From Polyangiaceae bacterium (GTDB taxonomy: Bacteria; Myxococcota_A; Polyangia; Polyangiales; Polyangiaceae), in the NCBI GenBank assembly GCA_016712345.1, contig JADJRH010000011.1, forward strand, positions 3,348,001 through 3,412,000: a DNA stretch of 64,000 bases, read 5' to 3'. This document shows positions 18,470-26,861 of the stretch, piece after piece (position 1 is the stretch's first letter; each line of letters starts with the position of its first letter). The notes under the pieces were generated by a model, which saw nothing but the letters and a program-made list of their open reading frames with translations, ran no database searches and was not told the origin of the DNA. Made by a program: the position numbers and the translations under genes.

Positions 18470-19690
18470 ATGGCCGAGTTCGTCTGGGAAGCCCGCGGCC
18501 GCGCGGGAGAAGTCAAACGCGGCACCATGGAGGCCGATAATGAAGCCGCCGTGCAAAATCGGCTGCGTGCGCAGCAGCTCAACCCGACGAAGGTAAAAAA
18601 GAAGGGCTCGTTTCAGCTCAACTTCAACTTCTCGCTCGGGTCGGGGGTTGACGCCAAAGACCTCGTTAAGTTCATTCGCCAGTTCGCCACGATGATCGAC
18701 GCGGGCTTGCCGCTCGTTCAGTGCCTCGAAATTTTGTCGGCGCAGGAGCCGAACAAGATTTTTCAGGCCGCACTCCGCGACATCAAATCCACGGTGGAAC
18801 AAGGCGCAACCTTCAGCGACGCCCTTCGACGCCATCCCAAAATTTTCGACGACCTGTTCACGAACCTCGTTCAAGCCGGCGAGGTCGGCGGCATCCTCGA
18901 CACGATCTTAAACCGCCTCGCTGTGTACATCGAGAAGCGCGTTAAGCTCGCTCGCCAGGTGCGCGGCGCGCTCGCGTACCCCATCGCGGTTATCTGCATC
19001 CTGATCGTCGTGATGATCGTGCTCCTAACGTTCGTCATCCCGGCGTTTGAAAATATGTTCGCCGAATTCGGCGCCAAAGACGCCCTTCCAGCGCTCACAA
19101 AAGCGGTTATCGGCGTTTCCAAAGGTTTCGTCACGTACCTGCCGCTCACAACGGTTTTGAGCATCGGCCTCGGCGTAGGCGCCGTTTATTTTTATCGCAC
19201 GCCGCGCGGAAAACGATTTGTTCACGCCGCGCTTTTGAAGCTTCCGATCATGGGGCCTGTGCTCCAAAAAATCGCGGTAGCGCGTTTCACTCGCACGCTC
19301 GGTACACTGCTCGCCTCGGGCGTTTCCATTCTCGACGCGCTCGACATCGTTGCAAAAACATCGGGCAACGTGGTTGTTGAAGAAGGCCTTCGCTACGCGC
19401 GCGACCGCATTTCTGAAGGAAAAAACATGGCAGAACCGCTCGGCGAGATGAAAGTCTTTCCGGGCATGGTCGTGCAGATGGTCGCCGTCGGCGAGCAGAC
19501 CGGCGCGCTCGACACGATGCTCAACAAGATCGCCGATTTCTACGAGGAAGAGGTCGACGTCGCCGTGTCCTCGCTCACCTCGCTCATCGAGCCGCTCCTG
19601 ATGGTCGTCGTCGGCGGCATGGTCGGTATCGTCCTTGTGTCGATGTACCTTCCGATCTTCGAACTGGCCGGCAAAATCAAAGCCGAATAA
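18470..19690 (+). CDS. pilC: Type IV pilus inner-membrane platform protein PilC
   Basis: The 406-aa product has the duplicated T2SSF (GspF/PilC) domain. The first copy runs over ~65-190 (FIRQFATMIDAGLPLVQCLEIL, then GATFSDALRRHPKIFDDLF and AGEVGGILDTILNRLA). The second runs over ~265-390 (RFTRTLGTLLASGVSILDAL, GQTGALD-type segment VGEQTGALDTMLNKIADFYEEEVD). Three hydrophobic segments lie at ~165-190, 220-245 and 375-395, matching the three-helix topology of the family, and the length is normal. PilC couples the PilB/PilT motors to pilus assembly in the inner membrane. A pilS-like kinase follows 30 bp downstream. The other pil genes (pilB, pilT, pilA) are not in the window. Confidence 0.93.
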   Translation: MAEFVWEARGRAGEVKRGTMEADNEAAVQNRLRAQQLNPTKVKKKGSFQLNFNFSLGSGVDAKDLVKFIRQFATMIDAGLPLVQCLEILSAQEPNKIFQAALRDIKSTVEQGATFSDALRRHPKIFDDLFTNLVQAGEVGGILDTILNRLAVYIEKRVKLARQVRGALAYPIAVICILIVVMIVLLTFVIPAFENMFAEFGAKDALPALTKAVIGVSKGFVTYLPLTTVLSIGLGVGAVYFYRTPRGKRFVHAALLKLPIMGPVLQKIAVARFTRTLGTLLASGVSILDALDIVAKTSGNVVVEEGLRYARDRISEGKNMAEPLGEMKVFPGMVVQMVAVGEQTGALDTMLNKIADFYEEEVDVAVSSLTSLIEPLLMVVVGGMVGIVLVSMYLPIFELAGKIKAE

Positions 19691-19720
19691 CAAGCTGCGT
19701 CGCAGGAGCGTGCGTACACA

Positions 19721-21091
19721 TTGAACCGCAACGACTCTTCCGCGGCGGCCGCGCCTTTAAACCCACGCCCTGAAGCGGACAGCCCCCTGTCGGCGCGGCT
19801 CGCGATGCTGACGGCGTTGCGGCTTGCGGTGCACACCGTTTTTCTGGTGTTCACCATCACGCTGTATCTCGGCGGCCTTCCTGCGGGCGGTTATTCCTCC
19901 AAGTGGGCCGCTTTCAGTTTGGCGGCTGCGTACACAACGGCGCTCATTTTCGCGGTGCTGCTGCGGCGCGGCAAAAACCTTCCCAGCGTAGCGCTTGCTC
20001 AGCTCGTCACCGATCAACTTGTGTGGACCGCATTTGTGTACATCACAGGCGGCGCCACCAGCGGCGGCACTTCGCTCTACGGCCTCACCTGCCTCACCGG
20101 AGCCATTCTTTTGGGGCTTCGCGGCGCCGCCGTCGCAACGGTGGCCGGCATCGCGGCGTATGGCGGATTGTGCATCGCGTTCATCACCGGACTCGTCCCG
20201 CGCCCGCCCGATCAACCGGCCGAAGCGTACACAATCGAGTGGGCAAGCGCGCGCTACCCAATTCTCGTGAACATCCTGGCGATGGTGGTTGTCGCTTCGC
20301 TCGCTAGCTATTTGGCCGAGCGCCTTCGCACCACCGGCGGCCGCCTTGTGCAGGCCACACAGCGCGCCGAAGAGGCCGAACGGTTGGCCGTGTTGGGCCG
20401 CCTCGCCGCCGCGCTCGCTCACGAAATTCGCAACCCGCTCGGCTCCATCGCCGGCTCTATTGAGCTGCTCCGCACAGGTGGAACGCTCTCGGAACAGGAC
20501 CAACAGCTGTGCGGCATCATTCAGCGCGAAACCCAGCGCCTGACAGACCTGATGAACGACATGCTCGACCTGTCGCGCCCACGCGTTCCGAGCAAAGAGC
20601 GGTTTGACCTCACCGCCGTTGCCCGCGAAGTTGTAGAACTTGCCGCCCGCTCCGGCCGCGGAACCGACGTGCGCGTTGTGTACACAGGCCCCGATCACGC
20701 CGAAATCACCGCCGATCCCGCTCAAATGCGCCAAGTGCTGTGGAACCTCGTCCGCAACGCCATTCAAGCCAGCTCCGCCGGCGACGAAGTGGGTGTACAC
20801 ATCGACGTAACCGACAAAACAACCATCCTCTCCATCTCCGACCGCGGCCCCGGCATCGCGCCGTCTGCCCGCGACCGGCTGTTCGACGCCTTTTTCACAA
20901 CCCGCTCGCACGGTGTTGGCATCGGCTTGGCCGTCGTCAAACGCATCGTCGACGACCACGCGTTCACCGTTGAAGTCGACACCGATCAAGACCGCGGCAC
21001 CACATTCCGCGTGATCATTCAATCTTCGGCGGATCCGGCGGATGAATTGTCAACGACGCGTCGTGCAGTACCACCGACCCCGCATCGATAA
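19721..21091 (+). CDS. pilS: PilS-like membrane sensor histidine kinase
   Basis: The 456-aa product starts at TTG 19721, with an AGGAG ~12 bases upstream. Six hydrophobic segments occupy ~25-200, as in PilS. The kinase part has the H-box LAHEIRNPLGSIAGSIELL (~residues 228-246), then N-box NLVRNAIQAS (~345), G1 ISDRGPGIAPSARDRLFDAFFTT (partly shown as SDRGPGIA) and G2 GVGIGLAVVK. The catalytic Asn, Asp and Gly residues are present. With pilC 30 bp upstream, a role in controlling pilus gene expression through an NtrC-type PilR is likely, but no response regulator gene follows. A small minus-strand gene overlaps the 3' end instead. Confidence 0.82.
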   Translation: MNRNDSSAAAAPLNPRPEADSPLSARLAMLTALRLAVHTVFLVFTITLYLGGLPAGGYSSKWAAFSLAAAYTTALIFAVLLRRGKNLPSVALAQLVTDQLVWTAFVYITGGATSGGTSLYGLTCLTGAILLGLRGAAVATVAGIAAYGGLCIAFITGLVPRPPDQPAEAYTIEWASARYPILVNILAMVVVASLASYLAERLRTTGGRLVQATQRAEEAERLAVLGRLAAALAHEIRNPLGSIAGSIELLRTGGTLSEQDQQLCGIIQRETQRLTDLMNDMLDLSRPRVPSKERFDLTAVAREVVELAARSGRGTDVRVVYTGPDHAEITADPAQMRQVLWNLVRNAIQASSAGDEVGVHIDVTDKTTILSISDRGPGIAPSARDRLFDAFFTTRSHGVGIGLAVVKRIVDDHAFTVEVDTDQDRGTTFRVIIQSSADPADELSTTRRAVPPTPHR

Positions 21092-21251
21092 AAATCCGCG
21101 GCTCCGTGCCCACAGCGGGCGGCAAACCCGGCGGCAAACCCATTGTCGGAGCCGGCGCAGGCCCCCACCCCAAGCCCCGCGCGGCCGCCAAACCAAGCCC
21201 AAAACAGCCCACCGCAAACAGAAACAACATCAACGCCCGGCGCGGCTTCAC
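21015..21251 (-). CDS. Small single-pass membrane protein, convergent and overlapping the pilS 3' end
   Basis: I choose GTG 21251 because a GGGAGGAT sequence lies ~7 bases upstream; the frame itself is open to 21365. The 78-aa product has one hydrophobic segment (LMLFLFAVGCFGLGLAAA), a Pro-rich stretch, then RIFIDAGSVVLHDASLTI and a PPDPP motif. The last 77 bases overlap the end of the pilS-like gene on the other strand. The ordered tail argues for a real gene, but the overlap and the small size keep confidence moderate. Function unknown. Confidence 0.45.
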   Translation of the reverse strand: MKPRRALMLFLFAVGCFGLGLAAARGLGWGPAPAPTMGLPPGLPPAVGTEPRIFIDAGSVVLHDASLTIHPPDPPKIE

Positions 21252-21573
21252 CCCGCCATCCTCCCCGCTCCCGCTGCGTTCGTCGAGAACGAGCAAAGCG
21301 GTGTTCGGCCGCGCCGCTTCACGATGCGTCCGACTCACGCCCCAACTGTTAACGCCCGTTCTCACACCTGCGTCATGATCACGCGCCCTGTGAATATCGC
21401 GTTACTCCCGCCGTCCCTCCCTCGCAGCTCAGACCAAAAACAACGGAGCCTGCGCGTCTTTGTGGCCTTTCAACGCCGGCACCAACCCGAAAAAAAAGCC
21501 GGCCGATCCGTTGGAAGGTTTCTTGCTCAGTGATGTAACCGGCGCTAACCAAGCGCACCGAGGAGACAGCCCA

Positions 21574-22176
21574 GTGAAACGCACGATGAAAACGTTTTTG
21601 ACCACCGCCGCCCTGGCCCTCTTCCTTTCCGTCGCCGGCTCCGCTCTTGCCGGCCCCGCCACCGACGTTGTCAAATCCAAGCAAACCGCGCTTTTCGACC
21701 TGATCGGCAAACCCAGCTCTCCCGACAACGACAAGAAAATCGCCGCCATTTTCGACGAAATGATCGATTACGGCACCCTCGCGGAAGCGTCGCTCGGCAC
21801 CGAATGGGCCGCCCGCACCGACGCCGAGAAAAAAGAATTCACCGACCTTCTCAAGCAACTCGTTCGCAAAGCGTACGAAAAAAACCTTAAAAAGACGCTC
21901 AACTACAACATCGAATACGTGTCTGAAGAGCAAAAAGACGGCGCGTACGTCGTGAAGACAAAAGCCAAGAGCAAAACCGACGCGCGTGAAGAGGCCATCG
22001 AAATCGCCTACAAAATGGCTCAAAAAGATGGCAAGTGGCGCATGCAAGACGTCACCACAGAAGGCGTCAGCCTCGTTTCAAGCTACAAATCGCAGTTCAC
22101 CAAAATCATCAAAAAAGACGGCTTTGCTACGCTCATCACCAAGATGAAAGACAAAATCGCCAAAGGCGACGTCTGA
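21574..22176 (+). CDS. MlaC/Ttg2D-family phospholipid-binding periplasmic protein
   Basis: The GTG at 21574 has AGGAG at 21561-21565, ideal spacing, and begins a signal peptide (hydrophobic LTTAALALFLSVAGSALA). The frame open upstream to 21460 is non-signal sequence. The 200-aa product has IAAIFDEMIDYGTLAEASLGTEW and EKKEFTDLLKQLVRKAYEKNL-type segments (quoted here in part: FDEMIDYGTLAEASLG), the characteristic helices of MlaC, and later strands KDGKWRMQDVTTEGVS. MlaC shuttles phospholipids between the outer-membrane MlaA complex and the inner-membrane MlaFEDB transporter. The transporter genes are not adjacent, so it is a separated or orphan member. Confidence 0.85.
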   Translation: MKRTMKTFLTTAALALFLSVAGSALAGPATDVVKSKQTALFDLIGKPSSPDNDKKIAAIFDEMIDYGTLAEASLGTEWAARTDAEKKEFTDLLKQLVRKAYEKNLKKTLNYNIEYVSEEQKDGAYVVKTKAKSKTDAREEAIEIAYKMAQKDGKWRMQDVTTEGVSLVSSYKSQFTKIIKKDGFATLITKMKDKIAKGDV

Positions 22177-22595
22177 GTCTTCCCTCCCACGGTCCAAAAT
22201 TTTCCGTCGGACCGTCTACTCCGCCGGCTAAACCCCGGTCCGCTCATCCGCCGCCTTCCGCTTGTGGCGCAACAGTGAGAGCCCGGCCGCCTTGGAGCGC
22301 ACGCAGGCGCCTAACCTACCCATGCGTATCTCGCGCCCCCCGTTTGTTCTACCCACGCTTTGACAGCGACCTGAATCGCAAGCTTCGGCGCGACCGAGAT
22401 CGGTCACCAACGAGCAATTGATCCCAAAAGCGCATTCAAGTACCTTTAAAGGTTAACCCCGATGCCTGCGTCCCGAAGTTCCGCTTTAGCAAAAGGCGAT
22501 GACGTTGTTGTTGCACCGCGATGGCTTGGCCACCGCCCCAACACCACGCGGGAATGCCGTTTTTGTAATGTTGTAGCGGAAATGAGGTTTTCGTT
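22177..22595. other. Gene-free stretch with a weak hairpin and a short palindrome
   Basis: ACGGTCC (22189-22195) and GGACCGT (22209-22215) form a 7-bp stem just after the MlaC stop and may act as a terminator. ACCTTTAAAGGT at 22442-22453 is a perfect 12-bp palindrome. Several TCTACCC-type words are present. No coding sequence is supported. Confidence 0.35.
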
Positions 22596-23191
22596 ATGAA
22601 TCGCGCTCTAGCTTTCTCGGCGTTTGTGTTGGCATCCGCGCCCGCGCGCCCACAGGCGACTGCACACCCGTCAATCAATGCGTCACCCTTCGGCGAGGAA
22701 CCCTCGGAACTGTCGAAGACACCTTCCTCTCGGGCGACCAGCCCAACTGGGTAGCGGGCACCGAAAGTTCGCTGTGGACCGGCAAATCAGGCGGCGGCAA
22801 CGAAAACAGGATTCTACTCAAGTTTGACCTCTCCTCCATTCCCCCTTCCGCGGACGTGACTTCTGCGATCCTCACCGCCGGAATCTCGTGGAACATGGTA
22901 CCCACAGGACCAAGCATCCATGAAGTGCTCGGCCCCTGGAGCGAAGCGACCACCTCCCTTTCCAATTTCACCGCCGCCGTCGACCCCGCCCCCATCGCAT
23001 CGTTCCCAGCAGGTTTTGGGTATTTGAGCGCAAACCTGACAAACGTTGTGAGCGATTGGGTGCAGTTCCCCAGCTCAAACTTCGGCGTTCAGATTCGAGA
23101 CACCCTGCCCGCCTCTCACCTGATTTGGAGCAGTGAAGCATCGCTCACAAATCGCCCCAAGCTCGACGTTTGTTATACCATCTGCCAATAA
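22596..23191 (+). pseudogene. DNRLRE-type secreted protein, frame broken after the signal peptide
   Basis: The ATG at 22596 encodes a good signal peptide, MNRALAFSAFVLASAP. The rest of the recognisable protein is in another frame: from about 22640 it reads ARAPTGDCTPVNQCVT and then a domain with VEDTFLSGDQPNW, LWTGKSGGGNENRILLKFDL and VVSDWVQFPSSNFGVQIRD. These are the hallmarks of DNRLRE/CBM-like modules (stabilised beta-sandwich, RxLLKFDL). A single-base change inside the GC-rich run around 22640-22655 would join the two, giving an ARA cleavage site followed by the mature protein. So this is either a one-base assembly error or a recent frameshift. Intact, it would be a ~197-aa secreted protein of unknown ligand. 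Confidence 0.65.
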
Positions 23192-23240
23192 ACCTACCCA
23201 GTTCGCTGCTGCATCCCCCGCAACGTCCAACCCCAAACCT

Positions 23241-23315
23241 TAGGGCGGGGGGCGCGCCCCCCGCAACGCCCCCCACCTATTGCTCGCCGCTGATCCTGCA
23301 CCGTTTGTTCGCGCG
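23241..23315 (+). repeat. Degenerate copy of repeat module B
   Basis: It contains a perfect 20-bp palindrome (23245-23264, arms GCGGGGGGCG/CGCCCCCCGC), then GCAACGCCCCCCACC and CCGTTTGTTCGCGCG. The same order of words is found at 26957-27035 and 34570-34650. It lies just beyond the 3' end of the VOC gene. Confidence 0.6.
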
Positions 23316-23342
23316 TCGCCAACAGGTGTAGAGCGTGGCCTC

Positions 23343-23804
23343 CTACGCGCCGTCGTACGCTTTTTCAAGCGCCGCCACGTCCAGCTTGACCATCTCCATC
23401 ATGGCCTCCATCACGGCCTTCACCTTCTTTTGGTTCTTGTCGCCGATGAGTTCCATGAAACGCCTCGGCACAATCTGCCAAGTGACCCCGAACGGATCGG
23501 TAATCCAGCCACACTGAGATGGCGTTGCCCCCGCACTCACGAGTTTGTTCCAATACTCGTCCACCTCTTCTTGGTCTTTGCAGTCAACAAACAGCGAAAA
23601 ACCTTGTGAGAACGTAAAGTAAGGGCCCCCATTGTAGCCCATAAAACACTGACCACCCACAACGAATTCAGCCGAAGTGACGGGGCCGTCCTCGCCCCTG
23701 CGAGCCACGTTTTTGATCTCCGAGTCCGGGAACGTGGCTGTATAAAACGCCATGGCGGCTTCAAGCTGGTCATTGAACATCAGAAACGGTGTCACCTTGC
23801 TCAT
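23343..23804 (-). CDS. VOC-superfamily PhnB-like protein
   Basis: The start is the ATG at 23804 with AAGGAG ~7 bases upstream; the open frame reaches 23951 but is Arg-rich beyond. The 153-aa product begins KVTPFLMFNDQLEAAMAFY and has VVGGQCFMGYNGG, SLFVDCKDQEEVDEYWNKL and a CGWITDPFGVTWQIVPR segment. These are the hallmarks of the PhnB/3-demethylubiquinone methyltransferase-like branch of the VOC fold, a cytoplasmic metal-binding beta-alpha-beta dimer. In most organisms the function is undefined. It ends next to a copy of repeat module B and is followed upstream by a nucleotidyltransferase-like gene on the same strand. Confidence 0.85.
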   Translation of the reverse strand: MSKVTPFLMFNDQLEAAMAFYTATFPDSEIKNVARRGEDGPVTSAEFVVGGQCFMGYNGGPYFTFSQGFSLFVDCKDQEEVDEYWNKLVSAGATPSQCGWITDPFGVTWQIVPRRFMELIGDKNQKKVKAVMEAMMEMVKLDVAALEKAYDGA

Positions 23805-23877
23805 CTGCGCATCTCCTTGTTTTCGGCCTCCGCCGCGCAGCAGGTTCTGCGGCCTCACGACCACCTGACAGTGTTGC

Positions 23878-24411
23878 TCAAACGCTCTCCTGCTCGGCGC
23901 GCTCGACAAGCTCCTCAAACTTCGGCCCGAGCGCCGGCGCATTCGTCGCAAGCCAGGCGCGGCACCGCGCGCGGTCGATGCCCGCCTTCAGCAGTTCGAT
24001 CACATCCGCCGCATCCTTCAGGCGCGGCGACTTGAGCTTGAGATGGATCAGCGCCTCGATCGGAGCGACAGGCACCTCAACACCTGTCCGCACAACGGGG
24101 ACAGCACCGAGCGCACCCTCGTCAGGCTGAGCCGAAAGCAGGTCCACAAGAACGCCGCCAATCTGAATCGGGATGCCCGGCTTCATCGTTACGATCCCCC
24201 CAGCGTGGTGTTCAAACGCCTCGTCGCCCACGAGAAAGTCAACGTCCTTCGTGGCGCGCGGGTAGCCATGCGCGCCCACCGCAAGACCGCCCACAAGCAC
24301 GTGCCGCACGCCGAGGCGCGTCAGCTCGTCCGAGGCCGTCCGCATGGCATCGAGAACTCTGGGCGCAACGACGCCCTCGACGATCGACAGGTTCGCACCC
24401 GCGTTTCGCAT
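23878..24411 (-). CDS. Nucleotidyltransferase-fold protein
   Basis: I choose the ATG at 24411 because a GGAG lies 7 bases upstream; frames to 24453 and 24585 are also open. The 177-aa product contains HVLVGGLAVGAHGYPRATKDVDFLV, i.e. GG followed by the DxD-type KDVDFLV motif of MNT/AbiEii-like nucleotidyltransferases (fragment GYPRATKDVDFLV). Further on are IGGVLVDLL and a helical C-terminus with LKSPRLKDAADVIEL, typical of stand-alone nucleotidyltransferases that use the third acidic residue in VDLL. Cytoplasmic. Members of this fold serve as toxin-antitoxin or tRNA-modifying enzymes; no antitoxin-like partner is adjacent, so I leave the role open. Confidence 0.72.
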   Translation of the reverse strand: MRNAGANLSIVEGVVAPRVLDAMRTASDELTRLGVRHVLVGGLAVGAHGYPRATKDVDFLVGDEAFEHHAGGIVTMKPGIPIQIGGVLVDLLSAQPDEGALGAVPVVRTGVEVPVAPIEALIHLKLKSPRLKDAADVIELLKAGIDRARCRAWLATNAPALGPKFEELVERAEQESV

Positions 24412-24613
24412 TGCACGGCTCCGCAAGATCGAAAGGTGAGGGGTTGCCAGCATGGTCGTTTTGTCCCCCAAGAAGATCCGTACCCTCGGGAGCGCCGGAT
24501 GTCCACTGGAAGCCGCGTTCGGCGATCGACCGTGAGTCCTTTTCGCCTGACCGTCTGCGGATTTTCGCTTCGACTTGCTATCCAAACACCCCGTTTCTTC
24601 GGTCCAAGCGCCG

Positions 24614-25495
24614 CTATTCCACCGATAAAGCGACCACGATTCGAGTCACCCCGCCGAGGCGCACCCAACCATCCTTGCGAAGCGGCTCCGCCTCTTCCAC
24701 CAGCTCCGCTTCCCACGCCCGCTGAATCTCCTCGGGCAGGCCGTTCAAAAGCCGCGCAAGACCGAAAGCGCGAGTCCACGCAACGAGTTCGGCGCCCGTC
24801 TCGGCCTCCATGACGGCCACCTCCTGCTCCTCCACGTGGTCGATGGTGAAGCCCGCGGCGCCAAAGTCGCGATGGAGCCGGCCTATATCGGCGTAGCGAA
24901 ACGTTCCCGGTGCCTCCGGATCGATCGGCGGCAACGACGCGTACTTCCCAAGCACGCGCCTCGGCAGCGTGAAGTACGGAACCCGCTCCGGCTCCGCCCA
25001 GACGGCCGCGACGAGCACTCCGCGGGGCACCATGGCGCGGCGAGCCGCCAAAAGAGCGGCCACCGGCGACTGGAGGTACATGAGGCCCCAGCGTGCGAGC
25101 GTCGCATGGAAATGAGCCGTCGGAACCCCTTCAAGCGATTCGGCGTTGAGCGCGCGGAGTTCGAGGTTGGAAAGTCCCTCGCGATCCGCCCGTTCGCGAG
25201 CCATTTGGAGCATCCCCTCCGAAAGATCCACCCCGAGCACGGCGCCTGTCGGACCCACGCGGTGAGCCGCACGCACGGCCGGCTCCCCTCGTCCGGTCGC
25301 AATGTCAAGAACGCGCATCCCAGGGCGAAGCTCCGCGAGATCCAGCATCCGTTCGCTCAAGGGAGCGCTCAAACGCTGCTCGACGCCGTCGTACGTTCGC
25401 CAGATTTCTTCCGGCGTGAGGAGCGCTGCCTGCCTGCCTGCCCGTTGCGCGTTCACCACGGGTCCAATGTGGCGCCCGTTACTCGCATGATTCAT
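24614..25495 (-). CDS. Class I SAM-dependent methyltransferase
   Basis: The start is the ATG at 25495, with GGAGG 5-6 bases upstream and overlapping the stop of a tiny upstream frame (ATGA). The 293-aa product has methyltransferase motif I VLDIATGRGEPAVRAA near residue 70, motif II VLGVDLSEGMLQMA near 93, and further motifs LNAESLEGVP and LARWGLMYLQSP, as in UbiE/methyltransf_25-like small-molecule methyltransferases. Cytoplasmic. The substrate cannot be read from the sequence. The adjacent 32-aa frame and the VOC and nucleotidyltransferase genes share its direction. Confidence 0.85.
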   Translation of the reverse strand: MNHASNGRHIGPVVNAQRAGRQAALLTPEEIWRTYDGVEQRLSAPLSERMLDLAELRPGMRVLDIATGRGEPAVRAAHRVGPTGAVLGVDLSEGMLQMARERADREGLSNLELRALNAESLEGVPTAHFHATLARWGLMYLQSPVAALLAARRAMVPRGVLVAAVWAEPERVPYFTLPRRVLGKYASLPPIDPEAPGTFRYADIGRLHRDFGAAGFTIDHVEEQEVAVMEAETGAELVAWTRAFGLARLLNGLPEEIQRAWEAELVEEAEPLRKDGWVRLGGVTRIVVALSVE

Positions 25496-25590
25496 GACGC
25501 CTCCTCCCACCTTGAGGGAGTGAGGTCGGCACGATCGTCGGCGTCGAGTGCAACGAACTCATAGGGTGACAGGTCGGCGAAATAGGTCAT
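25492..25590 (-). CDS. 32-aa leader-like small ORF overlapping the methyltransferase start
   Basis: ATG at 25590 to TGA at 25492-25494; the stop overlaps the methyltransferase ATG (ATGA). The peptide begins MTYFADLSPYEFVALD, which resembles the start of a common family of small bacterial proteins (TYF-DLSPYEY type). It is much shorter than those, so it may be a truncated relic or a translationally coupled leader. Evidence is modest. Confidence 0.4.
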   Translation of the reverse strand: MTYFADLSPYEFVALDADDRADLTPSRWEEAS

Positions 25591-25665
25591 GATGTCTCTT
25601 CACTCTGACTGCATCGCTGCCAGCTCCACGTTCACCGCTGCGCCAGTTTCGCGCGTGGACTCTTC

Positions 25666-25770
25666 GCATGCAAGCGCCAATTCATCAAGAAAACGGGTTG
25701 CGCGGGTGGCGAAGTTTCGCGCGCCTGGGGCGATGCCTGCGGGCAACAAGGTGTAGAAGGCGCCCCAAAA
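25666..25770 (+). repeat. Repeat modules A1 and C1
   Basis: Module A (GCATGCAAGCGCC...TTCATCAA...) occupies 25666-25702. It is followed by module C at 25709-25770, reading GGCGAAGTTTCGCGCGCC, then GCGGGCAACAAGG and GGCGCCCCAAAAA. The small ORF on the minus strand here (25600-25824) is only a read-through of the repeat. Confidence 0.75.
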
Positions 25771-25810
25771 ACCGCGTGAAACAACGGCAACCGCAACGAG
25801 GAGCCATTCC

Positions 25811-25984
25811 CTACTCCAGTCCAAGGGGCACCAGGGCAGCGAGAAGCTCCTCGCGCGTTGTGAAGGACAGCATCAGGAGGCTCATCGCCAGTTTCCGCTC
25901 AGCATCGGTGAGAGCGCGCGAGCCGTGCCCCGCTTCCACGCGCTCGGGCTTCCTCACGCAGTCAGTGAAGCCGCAAATGGACAT
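25811..25984 (-). CDS. Possible 57-aa ORF downstream of the EF-hand-like lipoprotein gene
   Basis: ATG 25984 lies inside the end of the lipoprotein gene in another frame. The product is helical: ALTDAERKLAMSLLMLSFTTREELLAALVPLGLE is amphipathic and ends in a plausible C-terminus (fragment quoted: TREELLAALVPLGLE). I recognise no family. It ends close to module C1. Confidence 0.28.
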   Translation of the reverse strand: MSICGFTDCVRKPERVEAGHGSRALTDAERKLAMSLLMLSFTTREELLAALVPLGLE

Positions 25985-26750
25985 CCACCACCTCCCCGAC
26001 GCGGTCTTGTCCCTCCTCATCGATGTACCCAAAGCGTGCCCGTTCAACGCCGCAGTTGCCACGCGAGTCACAGACGTGCTGGACGCGATAGTCCAGCGCG
26101 ATCCACCGGACGCGATACGAGTTGAGCGACGCCAGTTCAGAAGATTGGCTGTAGCGATCGGCGTTGCCATCCGCCCACGCGCCCAGCGACGCCCACGACA
26201 AATCTTGGGGCGTCAGGAGCCCATCCAGGTTGTCGTCAAGCTCCGAAAGCGCTGCGAAGCCCTGCGGCGCAAGGTTGCCATTGCGCAATCGAGTGGCGGA
26301 CCCAAACAGCTCCCCGCCGTCGTCAATGGCCCCGTTATGATTGAGATCTCTCGTCAGCCAAGGAGTGGAAGCGGTCGGCCAATCGCTCCCGACGCACAAG
26401 CCTCGACCCGTCAAGTCAAAAGCCCCTCGAACCTCGGATGTATACTGGATAGGATCGCCCCCGAACACCAACACAAGAGGCGTCCAGCACGTCGGATCGG
26501 GATCGCAATCACATACATCCTCGAAGGTGGGGTACGTGCAGCACTCGGTCCATTTCCCTCCCCAACAGAACCGCTCACTGATGCCGGGCTCTGAGCCCAC
26601 GCACGACTCGGTATAGCCGTCGGTGCATTCAGCCTCAGGCTCGTTGGAATCTGACGCCGTCCCAGTCTCGTTGGAGTCTGATTCAGGCACGGTTGTGGTG
26701 CAACCCGCGAGAAGGGCAAGGAGCGCGACAATAACGGATCTCGTCATCAC
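25962..26750 (-). CDS. Secreted lipoprotein with EF-hand-like calcium loops
   Basis: The 262-aa product has a lipoprotein signal with LLAGC near residue 16, a Ser/Asn/Glu/Thr-rich linker, and a Cys-rich domain at ~40-90 (SCVGSEPG, WTECCTYPTF, CDCDPDPTC). Further on are EF-hand-type loops DLNHNGAIDDGGELFG (~residues 140-155) and ELDDNLDGLLTPQDL (~175-190), with D-x-N/D-x-D/N-G spacing and a following Glu or Asp. This is the dockerin-like/EF-hand pattern seen on many myxobacterial exported proteins with an N-terminal Cys-rich segment. Probably surface-located; ligand unknown. Confidence 0.75.
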   Translation of the reverse strand: MMTRSVIVALLALLAGCTTTVPESDSNETGTASDSNEPEAECTDGYTESCVGSEPGISERFCWGGKWTECCTYPTFEDVCDCDPDPTCWTPLVLVFGGDPIQYTSEVRGAFDLTGRGLCVGSDWPTASTPWLTRDLNHNGAIDDGGELFGSATRLRNGNLAPQGFAALSELDDNLDGLLTPQDLSWASLGAWADGNADRYSQSSELASLNSYRVRWIALDYRVQHVCDSRGNCGVERARFGYIDEEGQDRVGEVVDVHLRLH

Positions 26751-26861
26751 AAATACCTCCAGGCAAAGAGGAAGGGCATCTATTCGGTGTTCATGTCATT
26801 GTCTCCGGGTATCCTCCTGTCGGGTACGTAAGGCAGCCCCCAACACGCCATGCCCGAATCT

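Noticed and set aside
19757..21022. 421-aa minus-strand ORF opposite the pilS-like gene
   Set aside because: The plus strand has clear kinase motifs; the antisense product has none.
25600..25824. 74-aa minus-strand ORF
   Set aside because: Its middle is module C1 (peptide GFWGAFYTLLPAGIAPGARN also appears from module C5).
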